A DNA stretch of 20,693 nt. Source: Tieghemiomyces parasiticus (Eukaryota; Kickxellomycota; Dimargaritomycetes; Dimargaritales; Dimargaritaceae). The stretch lies in contig JANBPT010000858.1 in NCBI GenBank assembly GCA_027575765.1, positions 1 through 20,693 of the forward strand. Reading direction: 5' to 3'. Positions 1 through 8,007 of the stretch are shown here, piece by piece. Numbering within the stretch: position 1 is the stretch's first letter; each line of letters opens with the position of its first letter. Made by a program: the position numbers and the translations under genes. The notes under the pieces are model-generated. The model was not told where the DNA came from. It did no database searches and saw nothing but the letters and a program-made list of their open reading frames with translations.

Positions 1-621
1 AACCGCTTTGGCGCCACACCCATTGAGCTGTTGGTCACGGCTCTACATGTGGCCTACCAGGAGGTGTTCCACTTCGACGTCATGGGTCTGGCCTTCATGA
101 CCCATGGCCGCCAGCCCGTTGGCGACACCGCCTTCGACCTCTCCCGCACCATGGGCTTCTTTGCCCACTACGTCCCCGTCGTTCTTGATGCGCCACGCGT
201 GGCCGGCTTTAGAACCACCCTTCGCCACACGCAGGAGACGCTCGGGACAGGCATCGAAGACGGAGTGAAGCTGACCCTGGTGCGATACCTGCGCGACTTT
301 ATAGACCCCGCTCAACGCAGACCCTACGAAATTGACCCGTTTTTCGGGTTCAGCTACCTGGCCCCGACGGAAGCCTCTGTGCCATCCGATGGCAACCAGC
401 CCCTATTACAGGAGCTGACTAACGTAATGGCTGAACTGCGTGCCCTCCATACCGTTGACCTCCCCCGACCGTTTGAACTGGCCGTTACCCATGAAGGGGA
501 CCGACTGGACCTGCTGGTCATTGGCCAGAAAAATAAGGGCATTCCCCCTATGATGCAACGCCTACTCAGTGTCTGGTCAGAAACTCTACGCCAAATGGTG
601 GCAACTCCGGACCCGAGGTAG
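1..621 (+). CDS. Nonribosomal peptide synthetase, C-terminal end (epimerization/condensation-type domain), partial
   Basis: The frame is open from the first base of the window, so this is the last 206 residues of a larger protein. It carries the second half of an NRPS condensation-superfamily domain, and its motifs fit an epimerization (E) domain best. THGRQ at about residues 34-38 corresponds to the E-domain EGHGRE motif, DLSRTMGFF at 46-54 followed by YVPV to the RTVGWFT..YP motif, and FFGFSYL at 114-120 to the FNYLG motif. An E domain flips the alpha carbon of the peptidyl residue held on the preceding carrier protein. The active HHxxxDG motif would lie upstream, outside the window. The frame ends in TAG about 85 residues after the last motif, with no carrier, condensation or thioesterase domain following. 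A weak donor (GAG/GTAGTT at about 616) overlaps the stop, so a further exon cannot be fully excluded. A terminal condensation domain is the alternative reading. Confidence 0.85.
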   Translation, partial: NRFGATPIELLVTALHVAYQEVFHFDVMGLAFMTHGRQPVGDTAFDLSRTMGFFAHYVPVVLDAPRVAGFRTTLRHTQETLGTGIEDGVKLTLVRYLRDFIDPAQRRPYEIDPFFGFSYLAPTEASVPSDGNQPLLQELTNVMAELRALHTVDLPRPFELAVTHEGDRLDLLVIGQKNKGIPPMMQRLLSVWSETLRQMVATPDPR

Positions 622-2584
622 TTCTTCTTCGCCCTGGGTATTCAACCCCCAGTATAATATTTCGATTCCATGTGATATCTTCGGCAGCATTCGAGTGCTC
701 TTTCCATTATAGGTGATCTACCAAGTTCATGGTAACTGACACCTTAATGATTCATAATTAAACCGATGGCCATCGCTCTGTACCACTCGGCACGCCCTTA
801 CCATCCAACTATCATAACACATTCCTGAGCCACTTGGCAGAAGATTTTCCAGCTTCGATTGCCAGACGCCCACAGCCGCCTCTAGTGTGGTGAATCTCCT
901 ACTGCCCAGCTATCGTTTGGCATCTCTAAGCAACCAGTGGTCGCAGAGGACTAGGTCAGGACAGTACAGGGAAGGGGAGACTGGCAGAAGTCTGACTCCG
1001 GTGTTTAAAATGCAGGCATGGGTGACAGCAGCACAATTTATGTAGTGGATGGCGGAGGCCTTTGTCATCGGGGGTTTGGCACTCAAGGGTAACAGGTCGC
1101 ATCAGGTAAAAAAAGAAAGACCGGTCAGCCGATCTATAGTATGGGTAAATGGCAGCTAACATCCAAAGGTCTAAACTGGCAGTACATCGGCAGCAGTTGG
1201 CTGATCTATTACTAAAAAAGCTATGAGTTTGCTCATGGCTAATGAGGGTAGAGATAAACTATAAGGAGAGGGCTAAGGGAAGGGTAAAGCTACAAGGGGT
1301 AACCAAGTGCTACGAAATACCAGATAATACAAGGGGGGGGTATAGGTGACAGAACGGATGAGGCACCCAGAGAGACTGGGGGGATTCCGAATTTACAAGT
1401 GGTTGTCCTTATCGGCTTGTTTGAGGCGAAGGGAAGAAAGATAAAACATTGGTAGCAACAATTGGAAAGAAAATAGGACGATGGACCAAAGGGTAAATGT
1501 GGTGCTAATACATACTGAGGAGGCGAGGACACCATAGCAACACGATAACGTTATATGGAAGTATGGCTTTTTTTGGAGGTGGTCAACAGACAAGTATTCT
1601 ATATATACCTCCCAACCTGCATTAGCATACACAATTTTACGGAAGCAGCCATGTGAACAAAGATATTATAAGAGAAACCATGTCAATATAGACGGGAGGG
1701 CAATAAGGGCATATTATCATCTAAAAGGCGTATTACTTGGATGTGATAAGAGAACTTAATTAACTTGGTGTGGCCAAGGTGATCACTGCCTTACTGTAGC
1801 CTTGGAAACAGCGGCACCTCACCTCGGATTTGCAGTCCAATGATCATAAACCAAACAAGTCTAATATTATGTCTTTTTTTTTAACAGTAACACGATTAGT
1901 CATTTCTATGCTATCTTGCCTTCAACATTCACCCGCCTTTTTTTATGCCGTGTTTTTTATATGCTTTTCCTTATGTTGTTCCACATGATTGCTGCTTCGA
2001 AACGCTACATTATGATAGTGGCCAGGAGAACTAAACAATAACTGTCCACTGGCCACCTCCATAGAATACTAGACTGTTATATAGCTTCTCTTTACTTACA
2101 TTGTATTCTAACCCCTTTTCTTTACACCGCACCATAGTAACTATTGCCCTTTTTTATATTTTGACAGGGAATACAAAAAAGGGATGTTGGCCAGGAAGAA
2201 CCCCTCGGTAGCAGGCATGGTGTGATGTAGAAAGCCAGGCCACAAAGTTTTTGATAAAGGAGAGAGGGAGTTTTGAGGGAAAACTTAAAGTAAACTTGGG
2301 TACAAAGTGCAATATATCCATGCTGTAATGAAGTGTAATACTAGCTGGCAATGAAAAAAGAAAAAGAGCCAGGTGGTAATGTGTATGTATTGGTATCTGC
2401 ATAGACCAACGGACCATTGGTATACCTCAGGAGGCATGAGTCCATTGAGAGGGCTCTGGTACAAGTGCTGGTGGAGGTGCCCTCATCACAATATTGTGAA
2501 GCGTACCATTTTACAGAGCCTAGTACAAATTCCAAAAAGGGAATCTGCTGAATATTAGAGTACCCAAAAGTATACCGCAGGATG
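622..2584. other. AT-rich gene-poor region
   Basis: I found no convincing gene here. Base composition falls clearly towards A+T compared with the flanking genes. Open frames are short and encode low-complexity peptides without recognisable motifs. There are homopolymer runs (A-run near 1108, G-run near 1331, T-runs near 1570, 1872 and 1940). It probably contains decayed mobile-element sequence, but I could not match it to a family. Confidence 0.6.
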
Positions 2585-2962
2585 CAGGGAATCCGAAACT
2601 GTAAAGCAAAGCAAGATAGAAAAACTATTGATAAAGATAACACTATCAGCATATAGCAACAAACAAGCTTAAGGGGATATTACTATTGCAGGTTTACTAG
2701 AAAATAGTGACAATGGTTGGCACTATGGGAAATGAATAATGGGCATAAACTACCGGGCCCTATGTTTCATACTTGGGCCCAGCTTTTTTATTACTATGTT
2801 AAGGTGATCTATATAACTATTAGCGGAGCACCTGGCTAGGCCTCCATCACTTTGAGACCTCTCCCAGAGGCTGCCCAGTCCTTTTATATGCTTCCCTTTC
2901 ACTGAAGCTATAGGTATGGCCTATTATAACACCTCATAAGTAGAACCTGCACTTGGATTCAG
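2585..2962 (+). repeat. Diverged dispersed repeat, copy A
   Basis: This stretch aligns by eye with 3845-4236 in the same orientation over about 380 bp, at very roughly 70% identity with gaps. Shared blocks include CAAGCTTAAG, GGCACTATGGGA, CATACTTGG.CCCAGCTT, CCTCTCCCAGAGG.TGCCC and GCCTATTA. It is non-coding. The extent is approximate, and the homology may begin some tens of bases further upstream. It is most likely an old mobile-element fragment or LTR; no element-encoded protein is present between the copies. Confidence 0.65.
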
Positions 2963-3844
2963 AAAAAAATGGGAAGAATAGCTAAATAAATTGGATATGA
3001 TAATGACAACTAAATTACTGGACAATAAGAACGGGGTACCCCAAAGCAGGGTGAGTAAAAACACTCCCCAAGCTCAGAAGTGTTGGAGCTTGGGCTTTAA
3101 ATATCAAATTGGATGTCTTACAGGTGTTGTAGTTTCCCTTTGCAACTTTCTGGTGGTTGCCTCTCCTATTGGTACTAACCAGATGAAACACAATAAATCT
3201 AAATGTTTTGTAGGACAATAGGCCATTTGGGTTTTGGACTAATGGCCCCTGAATTGGTGGGAAATCCTGCATGTGGTGCAGCATTAAAATGCATTCCTTC
3301 TCAGGGCTTCAGTCTTCTACCCTGGGCCCTGTGGGTGTCCTAGTAAGGCTTAATTACCTTTACCAGGTGCCTTAGGCAGCCAGAAATCTTCAGGAGCCCA
3401 AATGTATATCAGGGATATACAAAAATTTTGTGGTTAGCCGCAGCTGACCACAACCCAGTTTACTAGTGTTGGCATCCAGAGGGCAGTAGCTAAAGCCTCT
3501 GGGCGCCTAGGCCAAGTTTATTAAATATCCTAGCTTCCTTTGATTGTTAGAAGGAAAGTCTATTGTCTTTGTTGCAATGGGCCATCAGTTTGACGTCCTA
3601 TAGCTAGTAGATAACAGGCCCAAGTTAGGCCTTATGAATAAATGACTGCTTTTACTGATCTTTTTTCTATTCTAATAAATCTTGCAAATGTTCCTTTTTC
3701 TATTTTTTCGTCAAAGCCCTACACATTAGGAGATTACATGGGCCGCTCACATCAATGTAAAGCGGACCAATATCTGGAGGTTAGCCCCGCTTTCAAAAGA
3801 ACCTCCAGGTCAAAGTGGAGAATTCAGGAATATACAGATGGACC
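2963..3844. other. AT-rich spacer between the two repeat copies
   Basis: I see nothing coding. Short open frames have no recognisable domain. There are small inverted repeats, for example CTGGAGGTT at about 3775-3783 against AACCTCCAG at about 3800-3808. If the flanking copies were LTRs, this would be the collapsed internal region, but no gag, protease, reverse transcriptase or integrase motif is visible. Confidence 0.5.
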
Positions 3845-4236
3845 AGGGCTGTCCAAAATCTGTAACGCAAAGTTTGAGAGGTTAACTACTGACAGAGAAA
3901 ACTTCAAAATAATATCTATAGACGTTTACCAACAAGCAAGCTTAAGAGAACATTGGTAATAGACTTTACTAATGGGATAGTGTCAATGGATGGCACTATG
4001 GGACAAAAATCAGGAAAAAAGCTGCCAGGCCCTGTGTTGCATACTTGGACCCAGCTTATATACTATGACTAGAATAATTGATCTACACTAATTGGTGGAG
4101 GACTTGGCTGGTCCCCCGTCTCTTCCAGGCCTCTCCCAGAGGTTGCCCGGTCTCTTTTCTTTTGTTTCTTTCAATGGTTGTATAGGCGCAGCCTATTACA
4201 GCTGCTCAAACCCAGAAGCCATGCTTGGCTTCACAG
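3845..4236 (+). repeat. Diverged dispersed repeat, copy B, next to the tRNA-associated LTRs
   Basis: Second copy of the repeat at 2585-2962, lying about 1.27 kb downstream in direct orientation. The homology runs on to about 4233, where the copy-A sequence GGATTCAGAA corresponds to GGCTTCACAG immediately before the first LTR. With the two LTRs removed, this repeat would end roughly 11 bp before the tRNA-Lys gene. Its end therefore coincides with the insertion hot spot used by the younger LTRs. The exact end is not defined by a clear terminal motif. Confidence 0.65.
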
Positions 4237-4560
4237 TGTTGTGCGTGGGACCTAAAACCTTTTATCATTTCCTTTATCAAGTTTCGATTTTACATTTGTT
4301 TATCAGGTTTGGACAACTCTTTGACTCTGATCCTATATCAGACTTGTCACTTTGTCAAAGGAACCATTACTATCTGTGATTCACTCTTGTTCAATGATTA
4401 AGCTTCGCTTTCTTCCAATCATAAACGGCGTGAACCGCGCCCTACAATAAAAGACAGATAATACGCTCTTTTCATATTTTGACCTAATTTGACCATTAGG
4501 TTTTCTTCATCTCTATTTGGTATACCATACAAAAGACGGTCACTACCATTGTTCACAACA
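4237..4560 (+). mobile_element. Solo LTR 1 (Ty3-like tRNA-associated retrotransposon)
   Basis: The element is 324 bp. It begins TGTTGTG and ends CACAACA, a perfect 7-bp terminal inverted repeat of the TG...CA type. It is flanked on both sides by the 4-bp direct repeat ACAG (4233-4236 and 4561-4564), a target-site duplication. No internal element sequence is attached, so it is a solo LTR. An AATAAA at 4446-4451 fits a poly(A) signal. The position matching the TATA box of the neighbouring copy reads CATAAACG (about 4420-4427) and looks decayed. It is about 85% identical by eye to solo LTR 2, so the two are not the paired ends of one recent insertion. Confidence 0.92.
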
Positions 4561-4567
4561 ACAGAAG

Positions 4568-4891
4568 TGTTGTGCGCGGCACCTAAAAACCTTTTATCAA
4601 CTTCTTTATCAAGTTTCCATTTTTATGTTCGTTTATCAGGTTTGGACAACTCTTTAACTCTGATCCTATATCAGACTCGTCACCTTGTCAAAGGAACCAT
4701 TACTATCTGTGATTCATTCTTGTTTGCTGATTAAGCTTCGCTTCCTGCTAAGTATAAAAGGCGTGAACCGCGCCCTACAATAAAGGGGGAACACACTCTT
4801 TTCACATTTTGATCTCAATTCGAACATTAAGTTTTTCCCTCTCTATCTGGTTTACGATACACAAGACGTTGAACTGCCATTGTTCACAACA
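4568..4891 (+). mobile_element. Solo LTR 2 (Ty3-like tRNA-associated retrotransposon)
   Basis: This is also exactly 324 bp, with the same TGTTGTG...CACAACA termini. It is flanked by its own 4-bp duplication GAAG (4564-4567 and 4892-4895), different from that of LTR 1 and overlapping it by one base in the pre-insertion sequence. It lies only 3 bp beyond the end of the LTR 1 duplication. It retains a good TATA box (TATAAAAG, 4753-4760) and AATAAA at 4779-4784, consistent with U3 and R regions. The LTR ends 9 bp before the mature 5' end of the tRNA-Lys gene, so the Pol III start site must lie in or next to the LTR terminus. Confidence 0.92.
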
Positions 4892-4900
4892 GAAGACCAC

Positions 4901-4973
4901 GCCCGGTTAGCTCAATCGGTAGAGCGTGAGACTCTTAATCTCAAGGTTGCGGGTTCGACCCCCGCATTGGGCT
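4901..4973 (+). tRNA. tRNA-Lys (anticodon CTT)
   Basis: The 73-nt gene folds into a full cloverleaf. The acceptor arm pairs GCCCGGT (4901-4907) with ATTGGGC (4966-4972), with U as discriminator base. The anticodon stem TGAGA/TCTCA encloses the loop CTCTTAA, giving anticodon CUU, which reads AAG lysine codons. The D-arm region TAGCTCAATCGG is the A box and GGTTCGACC is the B box. There is no intron and no encoded CCA, as expected for a eukaryotic nuclear gene. A T6 run at 4977-4982 is the Pol III terminator. The 5' leader holds two stacked solo LTRs. Confidence 0.99.
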
Positions 4974-4976
4974 CTC

Positions 4977-4982
4977 TTTTTT
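4977..4982 (+). terminator. RNA polymerase III terminator of tRNA-Lys
   Basis: A run of six T residues begins 4 bases after the discriminator base of the tRNA, the expected Pol III stop. Confidence 0.85.
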
Positions 4983-5554
4983 GTTGGTAACCTGAGAATT
5001 GCTCCGAAGGACACCATAGATTTTTTTGCCTCCTTCCTGCTAATGTCCGCACCCCTGGCTGATTAATCTTCCGGATCTATCAGTAGAGAGCTTAATAGTA
5101 GGTATGAGGGTGAACGGAATTCATAATAATGCAAAGCTTCCAGCCACCGGATGAGTTTATTATTACGTCAATTGGTTTTTACAGGCTTCGACGGGGATTA
5201 ACTAGCAATAAAAATTGGAATGGGGCAGCACTTGACCAAGCGGCAGCCACTACCCTGCTGCGGTGTCAGATGATTAGCGAACCCGCTCCTCAGTGGGAGA
5301 GCTAAGGTCCAGTTCACACTCTGCAGGTGGACCACTACTGCCAGCGACCCGACGCTGCTCCAAGCGAGAATTTTCACTCTTGCCTTTGCTCTGCCGGCAC
5401 CTCACCAACCCTCCTCACCACTCCTTTTCCTTGGTGGACTGTTCGTATCCCCGACTCTGCCGTGGACCATCTTGCCCTTCGACCTTCCTCTCGTTTCCGC
5501 CCACGTCACTTTTTTTCCACTTTCTCCGATTACATCAGTCACCGCGCTGTCACT
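4983..5554 (+). promoter_or_regulatory. Upstream region and 5' UTR of the seryl-tRNA synthetase gene
   Basis: No gene was found between the tRNA terminator and the synthetase start. Composition changes here from AT-rich to GC-rich. A palindromic bZIP/ATF-type site TTACGTCA lies at 5163-5170, directly followed by ATTGG (5171-5175), an inverted CCAAT. Both fit a Pol II promoter. There is no clear TATA box. The last 250 bases are pyrimidine-rich, as in fungal 5' leaders. Confidence 0.5.
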
Positions 5555-7226
5555 ATGCTCGATTTGAACCTTTTCCAAACCGAGAAGGGCGGTAACCCCG
5601 AACTCATCCGCGAGTCGCAGCGCCGCCGAGGGGCGTCCGTCGAACTGGTCGATGAGATCATCGCCAAGTATGAGGATTGGAAGTCCACCCGGTTCGACCT
5701 CGACCAACTCAACAAGGAGATCAACCGCATCCAGAAGGAGATTGGCCAGAAGATGAAGAAGAAGGAGGACGCCGGCGAGCTGATTGCCGAGAAGACGGGG
5801 GTCCAGGACAAGCGCACCACCGTGACGACCGATGAGAAGACCAAGGAGGAGGCCCTTCGTCAGCTCGCCTCTCAGGTGGGCAACCTCGTGCACGACTCGG
5901 TGCCGGTGAGCATGGACGAGGCCAATAACCAGGTGGTGCGCGTGTGGCCCGCGGACCAGACCCCGCAGAAGCGCACCGACATTTTGTCTCACCACGAGGT
6001 GCTGTACCGTCTCGACGGGTACGATCCCGAGCGCGGCGCCAACGTGGCCGGCCACCGCGGTTACTTTTTAACGAACGTGGGCGTCGACCTTAACCTGGCC
6101 CTCATTACCTACGGACTCAACTTTTTGGGCCGCAAGAACTACAAGAAGCTGCAAACGCCCTTCCTCATGCGCCGTGAGGTCATGGCCAAGACCGCCCAGC
6201 TGGATCAGTTCGATGAGGAACTGTACAAGGTCACTGGTGATTCGGACGACAAGTATCTGATCGCCACCTCCGAGCAGCCCATCTCAGCCTTCCACGCCAA
6301 CGAGTGGTTCGAGCAGCCCGAGAAGCAGCTGCCGCTCAAGTAAGTGTTTAATATCCCGGCAGGATGGTAACGACGTCGATGGCCGGTACTTTGACACTCG
6401 CCCTGGTGGCACCGGTCGGCTGATGACTATCGGTTTACGGCCCTCCCTCTCACGGCAGCCGCTAACCGCCTTTTTTTTTCCCCGCCACCCACTTCTACCG
6501 ACAGGTACGCCGGTTACTCCACTTGCTTCCGCAAAGAAGCCGGTGCCCACGGCAAGGATACCTGGGGCCTCTTCCGTGTGCACCAGTTTGAAAAGATTGA
6601 GCAGTTTGTACTTACCGACCCGGACAAGAGCTGGGAGATGTTTGACGAGATGATCAACACCAGCGAAGAGTTTTTCCAGTCGCTGGGCCTGTCCTACCAG
6701 GTGGTGGCCATCGTGTCGGGGGCACTGAACAACGCCGCAGCCAAGAAGTACGACCTGGAGGCCTGGTTCCCCTTCCAGGGCGAGTACAAGGAGCTAGTGA
6801 GCTGCTCCAACTGTACCGACTACCAGAGCCGTCGCCTTGAGATTCGCTGCGGGACCAAGAAGATGGGTGACCGTGAGAAGCGCTATGTGCACTGCCTGAA
6901 CTCCACCCTGTGTGCCACCGAGCGGACCCTCTGCGGAATCCTCGAGAACTACCAGACCCCCGAGGGTCTCAACGTGCCCAAGGTGCTGCAGCCTTACATG
7001 GGCGGCGTGGAATTTATCCCCTTCGTCAAGGCCGCGCCCAAGGTAAGTCCCCATCGGCCTGGACGCGCCCCGAGAAGCACATCACCAGCCTGGCCGATTG
7101 CCCCGCCACTCAAACCTTCTGGGTTGTGAGCCAGCAACCATCAGATTCCATCGGTAACTAACTCTTTACCTCATTCCCACGTTGCTACCTCCTACCGTCG
7201 CCACGTGACAACAGCAGAAGAAATAA
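5555..7226 (+). CDS. SES1: Seryl-tRNA synthetase, cytosolic (three exons)
   Basis: This class II enzyme charges tRNA-Ser with serine. Exons are 5555-6339, 6505-7042 and 7215-7226, with introns of 165 and 172 nt bounded by GTAAGT and CAG. The joined frame gives 444 residues, the usual length. The start MLDLNLF is conserved for eukaryotic SerRS and is the first in-frame ATG. Residues about 30-110 form the long lysine- and glutamate-rich coiled-coil arm that grips the tRNA-Ser variable arm. The catalytic core shows TSEQP at 238-242, motif 2 ([12 protein letters not shown] from 270, then RVHQFEK), SCSNCTDYQ from 361, and motif 3 [13 protein letters not shown] from 400. The last exon encodes only QKK and the stop, giving a basic tail. 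AATAAA at 7222-7227 overlaps the stop codon. Use of AG 3 bp downstream would drop one residue. Confidence 0.97.
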
Positions 7227-8007
7227 AGTGGTGGCGACGCACTGCTGGGGGCCTCTTAGGCCCCCCTCCTTCCGACATTGTGAACTACCACGCTCTCGTC
7301 CTCTGTTTGCTCGGTTTCCCCCCCCCCCCTTAACCTCGTTTCACTTTGACCACCCCTACGGGCAGCATCAATGAATCCTTTAATCACTTACATTCGAGGG
7401 TGGCTAGTTGGATAGTCATCGCCAGGTGTTATAATGACTTTCCTTGTCACGCTGGCATTGACATGGTAGATTATCACTACTGTACTGCTTGACACTGTGA
7501 ACCGTGCGGTCGGGACAACCAAAGGAACGTAGTATAGATTGTTTCCGGCGGCAGCACACCAGTTGTCAAACGGGTGGGTTGCCCCTTGCGTTCGTACCCC
7601 ACACACTATAGGCTACCACGTTGCACATAAGTGCAAAATCTGGCACAGCTCGATAGTGTGACTCCGTGCATGAAACGGCCGCATACTGGTTCAACCAGAA
7701 TAACGCTAGTCACCGACAGGTGGCAAGCGCGCTGAAAGCAGAACGGGACACTCTCCCAGTGCTTCGGTGCTAAACCCCACACTGATCCTACCACTCCATA
7801 CCAAAAACTGATTACAGATATATCACCCCAAAGCTAGGATGGCTGGGGCAAAGAAGGATAGGCACCTTTCTTTGGATGTCAACCTGGGGATAAGTCGCAA
7901 CACTTTGCAGCGGTGAACGTTGACCGTAGATGCATATATTATGGTAGTATGCACTCTGCCATCCCGAAACTTTTCGGACATTGTAAATTGCCTGGACGGG
8001 GATCGTA
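7227..8007. other. Intergenic region between the SerRS and DcpS 3' ends
   Basis: The two flanking genes converge here. No gene is recognisable; short open frames on the minus strand have no domain signal. A 12-base C-run lies at about 7318-7329. Composition drops towards A+T between about 7370 and 8000. Confidence 0.55.

Noticed and set aside
4237..4891. The two LTR copies as a simple tandem duplication or as the two ends of one element
   Set aside because: Each copy has different perfect 4-bp flanking duplications, the spacer is only 7 bp, and the copies are about 15% diverged. Two insertions explain this better.
5184..5199. GGCTTCGACGGGGATT resembles the 5' region of bacterial tmRNA
   Set aside because: No matching 3' half with a T-loop (GGTTCGA) and acceptor arm, and no tag-peptide frame, follows within several hundred bases. 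The locus is nuclear fungal DNA in front of a spliced gene, so the match is taken as chance.
5283..5330. CTCAGTGGGAGAGC looks like a tRNA D-arm
   Set aside because: The following bases do not form an anticodon stem, and there is no B box or acceptor pairing.
5402..6055. Long minus-strand open frame (217 codons) opposite the seryl-tRNA synthetase gene
   Set aside because: It is the antisense shadow of a strongly conserved coding exon and has no domain of its own.
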